Part shown: positions 53,201 to 60,653 of the stretch, one piece after another
Layout: the number at the start of each line of letters is the position of its first letter
Position numbering within the stretch: position 1 is the first letter of the stretch
Notes under the pieces: generated by a model
Seen by the model: the letters and a program-made list of their open reading frames with translations, nothing else
Database searches by the model: none
Told to the model about the DNA's origin: nothing
Program-made: the position numbers and the translations under genes
DNA from: Veillonella sp. R32
Lineage (GTDB): Bacteria; Bacillota; Negativicutes; Veillonellales; Veillonellaceae
Assembly (NCBI RefSeq): GCF_010093125.1
Contig: NZ_NMZQ01000003.1
Span: 1-64,000, forward strand
Reading direction: 5' to 3'
DNA: 64,000 nt

Positions 53201-55048
53201 GCCTACTGTTAAGCCACCATCAGCAGTGAGATCTAAATTTTTAGCCAGCTTAACAGCCAATCCTTCGCTACCAGCTACAACACCAATATTGCCGTCAGTT
53301 AACGCAGTGGCTGTTGTATTACCACCAGTCACAGAAATTTTGTCGCCTAATTTTTTAAGAGTCTCTGTGCCGCTATCACCAGCAAATGTTATGCCTTTAG
53401 TATCTACTGCAGTAGCTGTAGATGTAGCCGTAGAAGTAGTGGCTTTAATATCCGCTGCATTTTGTACTACTTGATCCGCCACAACATACAATTGAGAGCC
53501 ATTAATAGCATCTGTAGACGTAGCCGATACTTCCCCTGGGGCTACATTAATAATTTGACGTTCAGAAACATCACTAGAACCACCAACAGATACTACACTA
53601 ACAGCTGTACCTGCATACGTTCCAAAAGTCTTGCTTACCTCACCTTTTGTAATCGTTGTATCACTTATCTGAGCAGCCTCTTTATTTGTTTCTGAATAAT
53701 TACCTAAAGCTACACCATTATCTTTAGTAGCAACCGCCCCATAACCTAACGCCGTACCAAACGCATTCTCAACTGAAGCTATACCACCAATAGCTACAGA
53801 ATAACTAGCACTAGCTACCGTACTATTACCAACTGCTATAGCATAAGAAACACCATTATCAATTTTACTATCAGGGCCTAATGCTATAGATCCTTGTGCA
53901 TTATTACCGATATTAGCAGATTGACCGATAGCCATTGAAAGAATTGAATTCGTACCAATTTGTGTAATATTATCACTTTGAGACTGTCCACCAATTGCAA
54001 TAGTTTTACCTGATAAAGTTTTAGTCTTATTCCCAATAGCGATAGCCTCTTCACCATCTGCACTAGAAGTATCACCAATACTAATCGCTGAATTTCCTTT
54101 AGAATTGGCATGAGTTCCCATAGCAATGGATTTATCCCCTTCAGCCTTAGCACCATTCATCATCGCAAGTGAGTCTTTGCCTTCTGCAGTAGTTCTTTCT
54201 GAAAGCCATACCAACCTAGCTGCTTCCTTCTCATCTGGAGAAATTTTTTCACCATTTGCTTCTCGTTCAAGTAATGCATCCCACTCCGTTGCACCTGTCG
54301 CTCCTAGAGCCATGGATCGCTCACCGTCTGCCAAAGAGTGCTCTCCTATTGCTATCCCAGAGGCACCAACAACAAAGGCCTTTTTCCCCAACGCAACAGA
54401 ACTATCACCATTAGCTACTGTATTATTGCCTAAAGCAGTACTATTTTTTCCTCTAGTTATTGCAGATGAGCCTATCGCTACAGAATTTTTACTGTTTGCC
54501 TGAGTATCTGTTCCTAGGGCGATTGCATTTTCAGCCAAAGCTCCCGAATCAGTACCTATATTAATAGAATTTTTAGCTTTATCTGTAAAAGTACCACCAG
54601 TCCCCGAACCTGCCCATTTACCTATACTAATAACACCATCAGAATGTGTTTCACTATATCGACCAATTGCTAACGATTCGTCACCATTAGCCTGACTACC
54701 ATTTCCTAATACAATAGAGTTATCACCATTAGCAAGAACCTGATAAGTAACATTCTCATATTGGTCAGTCCAACCTATAGCAATTGATTTCTCACCTTTT
54801 GCCATCTTGTAGCTAAGTGCTGGTTGACCTGCAATAGCAATCCCATTTTCATCGTCAATAAAATTCCCCGCAGCAGCAACTTGTCCTACTGGAATTACAC
54901 CTACTAGAGCCAGTGCCACACCTAACGCTAATGCTGACTTCTTAACAGCACTGACCGACTTATTGCGGCTTTGCCCTTTAGCCAACTCAGAAGCTACCAC
55001 ATAACAGTTCTTTGTGCGGCTCCAAATAATCTTGTAAATCTTATTCAC
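50210..55048 (-). CDS. Giant trimeric autotransporter adhesin with YadA anchor and SLH domain
   Basis: A 1612-aa predicted outer-membrane adhesin. GTG start with AAAGGATG 8 nt upstream. It opens with an extended signal peptide region (MNKIYKIIWSRTKNCYVVAS) and signal sequence ending near residue 60. A head of Hep_Hag beta-roll repeats spans about 60-480 (SIAIGDTSSADGEEAIAIGN type). Neck and stalk modules follow, including two near-identical 151-aa repeats (662-812, 813-963), each with a DAVNVDQL neck motif. A YadA-like anchor covers about 1360-1436 (GAGAAALAALNPLDF to SIRFGQ), then a coiled coil (about 1440-1472) and an SLH domain (about 1479-1537; FPDVPKNHWAYEYVDTITKK). The SLH part would lie in the periplasm and bind peptidoglycan. 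The promoter has a G7 tract shared with adhesin 1. Confidence 0.93.
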   Translation of the reverse strand: MNKIYKIIWSRTKNCYVVASELAKGQSRNKSVSAVKKSALALGVALALVGVIPVGQVAAAGNFIDDENGIAIAGQPALSYKMAKGEKSIAIGWTDQYENVTYQVLANGDNSIVLGNGSQANGDESLAIGRYSETHSDGVISIGKWAGSGTGGTFTDKAKNSINIGTDSGALAENAIALGTDTQANSKNSVAIGSSAITRGKNSTALGNNTVANGDSSVALGKKAFVVGASGIAIGEHSLADGERSMALGATGATEWDALLEREANGEKISPDEKEAARLVWLSERTTAEGKDSLAMMNGAKAEGDKSIAMGTHANSKGNSAISIGDTSSADGEEAIAIGNKTKTLSGKTIAIGGQSQSDNITQIGTNSILSMAIGQSANIGNNAQGSIALGPDSKIDNGVSYAIAVGNSTVASASYSVAIGGIASVENAFGTALGYGAVATKDNGVALGNYSETNKEAAQISDTTITKGEVSKTFGTYAGTAVSVVSVGGSSDVSERQIINVAPGEVSATSTDAINGSQLYVVADQVVQNAADIKATTSTATSTATAVDTKGITFAGDSGTETLKKLGDKISVTGGNTTATALTDGNIGVVAGSEGLAVKLAKNLDLTADGGLTVGTTTIKNNEVKAADTTIDASGITTNKLAITNGPSMDANGINAGNKKISGVAKGVASTDAVNVDQLNSTVQSSVANISFDFAGDVANADGGKTEFTRTNTQKITVTGGAKAVTAKSDLSEGNIGVVVDDSTGTLAVKLAKDIDLSEDGSITMGKTVVDKDHVTVGDTTINSSGVATNKIAITGGPSMDATGINAGNKKISGVAKGVAGTDAVNVDQLTSTVQSSVANISFDFAGDVANADGGKTEFTRTNTQKITITGGAKAVTAKSDLSEGNIGVVVDDTTGTLAVKLAKDIDLSEEGSITIGKTVVDKDHVAVGDTTINSSGVVTNKIAITGGPSMDATGINAGGKKISGVAKGKDDSDAVNVGQLKESLSTAVGNISLNFAGDIADEDGHKFFARKSGTTIKITGGAQAITDTSQLSEGNIGVVVDAKSGELAIKLAKDIGLTDGSVTTSNTEEKTKGVLAGDKLTLTENESADGASFDKKAEISSGEMSMSDKDGNNTSIKSDGIKVSAGDDKPSSSLGNDGLRIESPDGDKSKEVSITDKGLNNGGQQIKNVAAGTETSDAVNLGQLTDKIGEAIGDISLGFVGDDGNKVAIGDGGILGLAGGVTDKKQLSDGNIGVISNETGNGFDIKLAKDLTGLNSVTTGNTTINNDGLAVKGKDGKDGAVITNDGLAIKGEDGKDKVVVKGDKVDMGGNVIHNVGAGEAPSDAVNRGQLDAVSDRVDGLTGDLGNLNGRVNKLNNRVNEVGAGAAALAALNPLDFNPDDKWNFAVGYGNYKNADAFAIGAYYQPNEDTRFSIGSTLGNGDEMINAGVSIRFGQSNGVSTSRVALAKDVESLKRIVQQLVAENEQLRRGGNGMTSGYPDISDREFPDVPKNHWAYEYVDTITKKGFTIGYPDGEFKGDRTLTRYEFAAVVYRALKNGAEIDGGMARAIDEFGPELARLEGLDHSRVDRVAGEDNDRFKIERLRVNNKDNAETGDYRDIYGSKIQKEEVAQ
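52160..53065. repeat. Two 453-bp tandem repeats within adhesin 2
   Basis: Units 52613-53065 and 52160-52612 encode 151-aa modules that differ at about 9 residues, and long stretches of the DNA are identical. A diverged partial copy follows on the gene's 3' side and another precedes. The period is an exact multiple of three, so gain or loss of a unit would keep the frame. Confidence 0.92.
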
Positions 55049-55489
55049 ACTTCATCCATCCTTTCCTCGTACGCCCTGCCTACTCAGTCACAACCTTATA
55101 GTAGTACAGTACCTACACCTTAAAAGATTCACTACAAAACACACTATATAAACACGGCTCTACAATCAACACTCATAGAGTATCCATGCTATATACTTCT
55201 AATAAAGCCAAAAGTATAGTGACACAGTATATTATCAGCTACAAAAAAAGCCCATTCATGAGGTGTCTCACAAATGGGAGCCTCTACGATTCAATACACC
55301 TTATCACAACTAAACCTATGGCCGACATTTAGAAAACAGAAGACAAGGTGAACACTGTATGGGTCAGTAGATACACAAAGTGTTGTGTGTGTGTTGTGTA
55401 TTAACCGTTAGTTCACGTAACGATTATTTAGGGGGGCGTATCTACCGATAGGGTTGTTTAGCACTCACAGGGCTTGTCCTCTGCTTTAC
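55049..55489 (-). promoter_or_regulatory. Long 5' leader of adhesin 2
   Basis: From the predicted start near 55489 to the GTG is about 440 nt, against about 53 nt for adhesin 1. It contains a GT-rich stretch near 55379-55400 and the terminator-like hairpin at 55243-55278. I see no open frame with a ribosome site and no riboswitch family that I can name. Confidence 0.5.
55243..55278 (-). terminator. Intrinsic-terminator-like hairpin inside the adhesin 2 leader
   Basis: On the minus strand CCCATTTGTGAG (55267-55278) pairs with CTCATGAATGGG (55251-55262), two wobbles, 4-nt loop, then C and seven T (55243-55249). No gene ends just upstream, and the adhesin promoter lies 220 bp upstream, so this would terminate the adhesin transcript before its coding region unless overcome. 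Confidence 0.7.
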
Positions 55490-55495
55490 AAGAAA

Positions 55496-55524
55496 ATAAT
55501 AGCACAAAAATCCCCCCCACAAGA
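55496..55524 (-). promoter_or_regulatory. Adhesin 2 promoter with G7 tract in spacer
   Basis: On the minus strand TCTTGT (55519-55524), a 17-nt spacer containing seven G (55512-55518), and TATTAT (55496-55501). The layout, box and tract length equal those of adhesin 1. A small dyad TTTCAG-N6-CTGAAA (55530-55547) lies just upstream. Confidence 0.62.
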
Positions 55525-55703
55525 CATTTTTTCAGTATTTTCTGAAAGAGCTATACTTTTAACTCATACATTATTCATTTTTATGTCCGTCAACACACTA
55601 TATTTTCAGCACTAAAAATCAAATTCAATAGATACTTATGGCGTTCCTTCTTGCTCCGCTTCCAAAATTTGTTATGCAAATTTCACAATTAGCTTACAAA
55701 CAA

Positions 55704-55749
55704 CAAAAAAAGACTACCAGGGACTCCTAAGAATCCCTGATAGTCTTTC
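55704..55749 (-). terminator. Terminator after cstA
   Basis: AAGACTATCAGGGA on the minus strand pairs with TCCCTGGTAGTCTT, 10-nt loop, followed by TTTTTG. It lies 60 bp after the cstA stop. Confidence 0.85.
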
Positions 55750-55808
55750 TATGAACAATGTCATTCAAACCAAGTTTACACTGTCATTCAAACCAAATTT
55801 CCAATATA

Positions 55809-57650
55809 TTATTTTACTTCTACATTGGCAGCTGTGCCATATTTTTTAAGGCTTTCTGCTTCGATTTCAGCCTGTGTACGATAGCTTTGAGGCATCTTAG
55901 CCAAACGAATCCAGCTACGTACGGCTTCTACCAACACGATAACAATCATGAGGAACATAACAACACTGAAGGCAACGAGTGTCCATTTACCAGCAGGAAT
56001 ATAGCTGTAGAACACGTTTTCAAAGTCCGCTGCAATAGCAATGATAGCCATGAAGAAGCAAGGCACGCCCGTTACCCAAGCGTAACGTTTGTGACCAAGG
56101 CGCATAATAACGGTAGTACCAACAGCTAAGGTCATAGTGCCAAGTAACTGGTTGGATACGCCAAATAATGGCCAGATAATACCGATGTTACCTTGTAATA
56201 CGAGGTAACCCCACATGATACAGATAAGAGCCGCACAGCCATATACGCCAGGTGCCCAGTTAACATTTTCAAGTGGTTTGTAGAAACGGCCTAATAGTTC
56301 TTGTAATAAGTAACGACCTACGCGTGTACCAGCATCGATTAAGGTCATGATGAATAAAGCTTCAAACATGATACAGAAGTGATACCAGTAACCCATTAAG
56401 TGGTCCATATTAGGCAATTTGGAGAAAATATGAGCCATACCAACAGCAAGGGATACAGCACCACCTGGGCGATGCATTAAGTCTTCCCCAACCATAGCAG
56501 ATAAGGCTGGTAATTCGTGAACCTGTAAGCCTAAAGCTTTGAAGGATTCAGCGGTAGAGTTAATAGCGAAATAATCATCAGGATGTAATGCAGTAGCGGC
56601 AATCAAAGCCATCATAGCAATGAAAGCTTCTGTAAGCATTGCACCATAACCGATAGGTAAAATTTCCCGTTCGTTGGTAATCATCTTAGGCGTCGTACCC
56701 GTAGCAATAACGGTATGGAACCCAGACAACGCACCACAAGCGATGGTAATAAAGATGAATGGGAATACAGAGCCTTTTAAGACAGGGCCACCACCATGAA
56801 TAAATTGAGTAACTGCTGGCATCTGAATTACAGGCATTACAATGATAATACCAAGAGCTAAAGCGCCAATAGTACCAATTTTTAAATAAGTGGATAAATA
56901 ATCACGAGGGGCTAACAATAACCAAACTGGTAAGGCAGCCGCAAAGAAACCATACACAGCTAGCATGATTTCAATTGTTTGTAAATCATAAGTAAACCAA
57001 GACGCATATTGAGAAGCTGCTACTTCTGGGCCATAGAAAATGGCTGCAAAAATGAGGGCTACCCCAATAACAGTGGCTTCTTGAATTTTACCAGGACGTA
57101 ACCAACGTAAATAAATCCCTACGAAGATAGCGATTGGAATTGTCATACTTACGGAGAAGAAGCCCCAAGCAGAATTGTGGAGGGCATTAGCCACAACTAC
57201 CGCCATCCCTGCTAAGGTAATGATAAGCAAGAACAAGGTAGCAAGCATAGCGCCTACACTCGCTAAATTAGAAATTTCTTCTTTGGCAATATCCGCAATG
57301 GATTTACCATCATAGCGAACGGATGCAAATAAGATAACCATATCATGCACCGCACCAGCTACTACAGAACCAATTAAGATCCAAAGTAAACCTGGTAAAT
57401 AGCCGAATTGAGCAGCAATAACAGGACCAACAAGTGGACCAGCGCCTGCAATAGCGGCAAAGTGATGACCAAATGTTACCCACTTATTAGTCGGTACATA
57501 GTCGTGGCCGTCATTGTGAACGACCGCTGGTGTAGGACGGAATTGGTCCAACACCAATACCTTCGACGCGAGGAATGCCCCGTAAAAGCGATACGCTAAG
57601 ACGAGGATACACGCCGAGGCGATTACAAGATACAAACCATTCATTTCCAC
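55809..57650 (-). CDS. cstA: CstA-family transporter (carbon starvation protein; pyruvate or peptide uptake)
   Basis: Large inner-membrane transporter; characterised relatives import pyruvate (BtsT/CstA) or have been linked to peptides. The 613-aa product has about 16 membrane segments. Family landmarks are YVPTNKWVTFGHHFAAIAGAGPLVGPVIAAQFGYLPG split over residues 50-87, the cytoplasmic DYLSTYLKIGTIGALALG near 245, and FGVSNQLLGTMTLAVGTTVI near 490. GTG start at 57650 with GGAGG 9 nt upstream; an ATG two codons later is less well spaced. The ribosome site lies inside a terminator hairpin. With nifJ in the same region, pyruvate uptake is plausible. Confidence 0.92.
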   Translation of the reverse strand: MEMNGLYLVIASACILVLAYRFYGAFLASKVLVLDQFRPTPAVVHNDGHDYVPTNKWVTFGHHFAAIAGAGPLVGPVIAAQFGYLPGLLWILIGSVVAGAVHDMVILFASVRYDGKSIADIAKEEISNLASVGAMLATLFLLIITLAGMAVVVANALHNSAWGFFSVSMTIPIAIFVGIYLRWLRPGKIQEATVIGVALIFAAIFYGPEVAASQYASWFTYDLQTIEIMLAVYGFFAAALPVWLLLAPRDYLSTYLKIGTIGALALGIIIVMPVIQMPAVTQFIHGGGPVLKGSVFPFIFITIACGALSGFHTVIATGTTPKMITNEREILPIGYGAMLTEAFIAMMALIAATALHPDDYFAINSTAESFKALGLQVHELPALSAMVGEDLMHRPGGAVSLAVGMAHIFSKLPNMDHLMGYWYHFCIMFEALFIMTLIDAGTRVGRYLLQELLGRFYKPLENVNWAPGVYGCAALICIMWGYLVLQGNIGIIWPLFGVSNQLLGTMTLAVGTTVIMRLGHKRYAWVTGVPCFFMAIIAIAADFENVFYSYIPAGKWTLVAFSVVMFLMIVIVLVEAVRSWIRLAKMPQSYRTQAEIEAESLKKYGTAANVEVK

Positions 57651-57690
57651 AAAAAAACACCTCCAGTGTTTTATAACAACACTGAAGGTG
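57651..57690 (-). terminator. Attenuator-like hairpin containing the cstA ribosome site
   Basis: A 13-bp stem (57678-57690 with 57658-57670; one wobble, 7-nt loop) is followed by exactly seven T on the minus strand (57651-57657), and the GTG start codon comes next. The 3' arm of the stem contains the GGAGGTG ribosome site. The structure could stop transcription just before the gene and also hide the ribosome site. Confidence 0.75.
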
Positions 57691-57974
57691 ATGGCTCACA
57701 TTCAAAATAAATAATAGCAAAATAATAAACGATGTGTCCCCACAAGCAATGTTGTTATTAAGGGAGAGTATATTCTTCAAGGCATATAGTCTATATCTCC
57801 GCTCATAAACAACAACCACTACCGTTCACAAGCTGACATTGTATAGACCTATGTCTAGCTGTGATCACATCCTCCCGATGACACTCGTCGGAAAATTTTC
57901 AACAGACTCCCACAACGTTCCCTTAAAAGTCTTTAATCATTTTTACACGCTTATGCCAAAATGCAATCTTTCAT
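57691..57974 (-). promoter_or_regulatory. Structured 5' leader of cstA, riboswitch or attenuator candidate
   Basis: About 280 nt lie between the predicted start and the terminal hairpin. Several local pairings are visible on the minus strand: CCGACGA with TCATCGG near 57875-57895 (one mismatch), and CACAGCT-GACAT with ATGTC-AGCT-TGTG near 57830-57865. A further one is ATATAG with CTATAT near 57780-57800. No named riboswitch consensus was recognised. A 102-codon frame crossing it is not convincing. Confidence 0.5.
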
Positions 57975-57980
57975 ATACCT

Positions 57981-58009
57981 ATTTTAACATCGTTTCATTT
58001 AGCTGTCAA
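57981..58009 (-). promoter_or_regulatory. Promoter of cstA
   Basis: On the minus strand a perfect TTGACA (58004-58009), a 17-nt spacer and TAAAAT (57981-57986), with AT-rich sequence upstream. The predicted start near 57974 gives a leader of about 320 nt. Confidence 0.7.
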
Positions 58010-58072
58010 TTATCATTTACGAATAATAAATTAATAATATTACATTTTAGTATACAATCGTCAAAAAATCGA

Positions 58073-59062
58073 CTATTCGGCTTCTCCTACAAATTCAGTA
58101 GGCATCATAGTTTTTGACAATCTATGCCTTTGACGTATAGACGCAAAAATCGCCCCTGAAATATTGTGCCATACGCTAAAGATTGCGCCTGGCAAGGTCG
58201 CCAATGGATTCATGGCAAAATGCAAGGTAGCTAACGATACAGCAAGGCCACTATTTTGCATACCCACTTCAATGGCAATGGCTGTCGCTTTAGGATAGGT
58301 CGTGCGCAATACTTTAGCCGCCAACAAACCTAAGCACATGCCAATTATATTATGGAGCATAACGACTGCTAATACTAACAGGCCTGCCGTAAAAATCTTA
58401 GTTACATTAACGGAGATAATGCCAGCGATAATCATTACAATAACTACTGACGATACTAATGGCATGCAAGCCAGTAAGGCTTCTAGTTTTTTACCAAAGA
58501 AATGGTGAATCGCGATACCGATTAATACCGGTAAGAGTACGACTTTAACTACGGATATAACCATAGCTAAAAAGGATACTTCTACCCAAGTACCACCGAG
58601 GGAGAAAATCAAAAACGGCGTAATCAAAGGGGCTAATAAGGTAGAAGCAATCGTCATCCCTACTGATAGAGCTACATCGCCTTTGGCAATGTAGGTAATT
58701 ACATTACTAGCTGTACCGCCTGGGCAACAGCCCACTAAAATGACACCAATCGCAATATCCGTAGGCAACTGCAAGGCTTGACACAAAACATAAGCGGTAA
58801 TGGGCATAATCGTGTATTGCAATAGTACCCCACCTAACAAAATTTCTTTAGGATGGGCCCATACAATTTTAAAATCTTGCGCTTTGATAGATAAACCCAT
58901 GCCAAACATAGCAATACCTAAAAATACGGAGGTATAGCTAACAGTCCAGCTAAATAGGTCCGGTGTCCAACAAGCCCAAATCGTAAACGCGATGATGATA
59001 GCACCAATGTACTTGGTAATCACCCCTGTAATCCGTTGTAATACGCTTACCAGTCCGTTCAT
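58073..59062 (-). CDS. panS: BASS-family sodium symporter, probable pantoate/ketopantoate transporter
   Basis: A 329-aa membrane protein of the bile acid:sodium symporter family with about 10 helices. Family motifs: VFLGIAMFGMGLSIKAQDF near residues 43-61, ILVGCCPGGTASNVITYIAKGDVALSVGMT near 108-137 split over the sodium-binding crossover, and IAIEVGMQNSGLAVSLATLHF near 268-288. It lies 20 bp after panC with AAGGAGG before the ATG, so it belongs to the panD-panC operon. PanS in Salmonella was described as importing ketopantoate; no panB or panE gene is here, which fits import of the pantoate moiety. Specificity is inferred from context. Confidence 0.83.
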   Translation of the reverse strand: MNGLVSVLQRITGVITKYIGAIIIAFTIWACWTPDLFSWTVSYTSVFLGIAMFGMGLSIKAQDFKIVWAHPKEILLGGVLLQYTIMPITAYVLCQALQLPTDIAIGVILVGCCPGGTASNVITYIAKGDVALSVGMTIASTLLAPLITPFLIFSLGGTWVEVSFLAMVISVVKVVLLPVLIGIAIHHFFGKKLEALLACMPLVSSVVIVMIIAGIISVNVTKIFTAGLLVLAVVMLHNIIGMCLGLLAAKVLRTTYPKATAIAIEVGMQNSGLAVSLATLHFAMNPLATLPGAIFSVWHNISGAIFASIRQRHRLSKTMMPTEFVGEAE

Positions 59063-59082
59063 AGTTCCTCCTTGGCGCGCGC

Positions 59083-59937
59083 CTACTGCTTACTTACGTT
59101 CGGATCAAAACTAAAGTTATCAATTAGACGTGTTTTACCAATATACACAGCCATAGCCACCAACACTGGTCGGTCAATAATTGTCACATCATCCATAGTC
59201 AAAGCGTCTACAACTTTGACATATTCTATTTTTGCCAAAGGCTCTTTGACGATAATATCTTCCATCGCTGTTTCTAACTCTTTGGCTGCCATGCCCACGG
59301 CAATATGGTCACGGCCATAGAAAATGCTACGGGATAAGCAAAGCGCTGCTTCCCGTTCAGCCGGTGACAAATAGGTATTGCGCGAAGATTTGGCAAGACC
59401 ATCGGCTTCCCGCACAATAGGGCAACCTACAATTTTAAGTGGCATATTCAAATCAGCCACCATCTTACGAATAATCGCCAATTGTTGCGCATCTTTTTCG
59501 CCAAAATAAGCGGTATCTGGCGTTACAATGTTAAATAATTTAGTAACCACCGTACAAACCCCATGGAAATGAATAGGGCGACTGAGACCACAAAGATGTT
59601 CATTCATATCTTTAACAACAACCGATACTTTAGGATTGTCATACATTTCTGCTGGATCGGGACGGAACATAATATCGGCACCGATACTTTCACAAAGGGC
59701 CGCATCACGAGCTTCATCACGAGGATACGCGTCTAAATCCTCCGTAGGGCCAAATTGAGTAGGATTGACAAAGGTAGATACCACCACATGATCATTTTCC
59801 GCTACAGCGCGACTAATCAAAGAGGCATGGCCTTCGTGCAAGAACCCCATGGTAGGCACGAAGCCTACCGTTTCACCAGCCTGACGCCAAGCCTTAACGG
59901 TGGCGCGTACATCTGCAATTGTTGTTACGATTTTCAT
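59083..59937 (-). CDS. panC: Pantothenate synthetase (pantoate-beta-alanine ligase)
   Basis: Joins pantoate and beta-alanine with ATP. The 284-aa product is of normal length. The nucleotidyl-transferase HIGH-type motif appears as FVPTMGFLHEGHASLI near residues 22-37. FVNPTQFGPTEDLDAYPRD near 57-75, YFGEKDAQQLAIIRKMV near 150, and the KMSKS-equivalent AKSSRNTYLSPAER near 181-194 follow. It receives beta-alanine from PanD encoded 58 bp upstream and is followed by panS. Confidence 0.96.
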   Translation of the reverse strand: MKIVTTIADVRATVKAWRQAGETVGFVPTMGFLHEGHASLISRAVAENDHVVVSTFVNPTQFGPTEDLDAYPRDEARDAALCESIGADIMFRPDPAEMYDNPKVSVVVKDMNEHLCGLSRPIHFHGVCTVVTKLFNIVTPDTAYFGEKDAQQLAIIRKMVADLNMPLKIVGCPIVREADGLAKSSRNTYLSPAEREAALCLSRSIFYGRDHIAVGMAAKELETAMEDIIVKEPLAKIEYVKVVDALTMDDVTIIDRPVLVAMAVYIGKTRLIDNFSFDPNVSKQ

Positions 59938-59995
59938 AGTATTTCGTCCTTTCGTTGTTCACGTTTGCGAAGATAGCTCTGCTCTGACAGCACAA

Positions 59996-60388
59996 TTACT
60001 TCATATCCGCTAACAAACCATGTTTTTCATAGTTCGTCACTCTTACGATAGCGTTCTTCTCATCCACAAACACAACGGACGGTTTATGACTTTCAATTTC
60101 GTCGTCAGCTAATTGACCATAGGCCATGATAATAATCATATCTCCCGTACAAGCACAACGAGCGGCCGCGCCATTCAAACAAATTACACCACTATTGGCT
60201 TCCCCACTAATAGTATAGGTCTGAAAGCGTTCCCCATTGTTAATATTAACAATATCTACTTTCTGGTATTCATAGATACCAGCGGCTTTCAATAATTCTG
60301 AATCAACGGTAATACTTCCTACATAATCAAGCTCAGCTTGCGTCACCGTAGCACGATGAATTTTGCCGGCTAACACTTCACGTATCAT
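59996..60388 (-). CDS. panD: Aspartate 1-decarboxylase proenzyme
   Basis: Makes beta-alanine from aspartate with a pyruvoyl cofactor formed by self-cleavage. The 130-aa proenzyme has the cleavage site YVGSITVD near residues 22-29, where Gly-Ser is cut and the serine becomes pyruvoyl. [18 protein letters not shown] near 43-60 and [19 protein letters not shown] near 73-91 follow. ATG preceded by AAAGGAGATTAGA. It heads the panD-panC-panS operon, and a leader with a strong terminator lies before it. I see only the C-terminal AMVDEKN-like segment changed to VVFVDEKN, typical for the family. Confidence 0.96.
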   Translation of the reverse strand: MIREVLAGKIHRATVTQAELDYVGSITVDSELLKAAGIYEYQKVDIVNINNGERFQTYTISGEANSGVICLNGAAARCACTGDMIIIMAYGQLADDEIESHKPSVVFVDEKNAIVRVTNYEKHGLLADMK

Positions 60389-60433
60389 TCTAATCTCCTT
60401 TACTGTTACGCCTTATTCTAGTCGTTAAGGCCA

Positions 60434-60474
60434 TAAAAAAAAGGTGTTCGTGGAGATGTATCCATCGAACACCG
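60434..60474 (-). terminator. Terminator-like hairpin in the panD leader
   Basis: GGTGTTCG on the minus strand (60466-60473) pairs perfectly with CGAACACC (60443-60450), with further ATGGA/TCTCCA-like pairing inside. Eight T (60435-60442) follow. It lies 46 bp before panD. It could end the GNAT/ABC transcript, or attenuate a panD transcript that starts near 60611. Confidence 0.75.
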
Positions 60475-60623
60475 AAAATAGTCAAACTAAGCCTCCCCGT
60501 CTTGTATTGGACATCCTAAAGATTGCCCCTACACGGTGAGACCAATTGTTGTCTATGTACATGAAGCATTGTGTGTCAGATAGAGTATAGTTTCCACAGA
60601 ATACTATCTCCCACTGCAGTATA
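60475..60623 (-). promoter_or_regulatory. Possible panD leader with extended -10 promoter
   Basis: On the minus strand TGGTATACT (-10 at 60618-60623 with TG extension) lies about 180 nt upstream of the terminator-like hairpin. The segment between forms at least one good hairpin: AGATAG (near 60602-60607) with CTATCT (near 60580-60585) around an inner stem. No named riboswitch consensus was recognised; I could not match it to the known pan RNA motif by eye. Confidence 0.4.
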
Positions 60624-60653
60624 CCATAAATTTTAGCTAACACCTAGTCTTCC

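Noticed and set aside
50180-54503. Several plus-strand frames of 60-180 codons opposite adhesin 2
   Set aside because: They mirror the repetitive, low-complexity adhesin sequence on the other strand and repeat with its 453-bp period; none has a convincing ribosome site.
57511-57819. 102-codon minus-strand frame spanning the cstA leader and start
   Set aside because: It overlaps the well-supported cstA start in another frame and crosses the terminator hairpin; the sequence has no family features.
60434-60623. 6S RNA, SRP RNA or another housekeeping RNA between panD and the GNAT gene
   Set aside because: I compared the segment by eye with the 6S, SRP, RNase P and T-box hallmarks and found none; kept only as a leader candidate.
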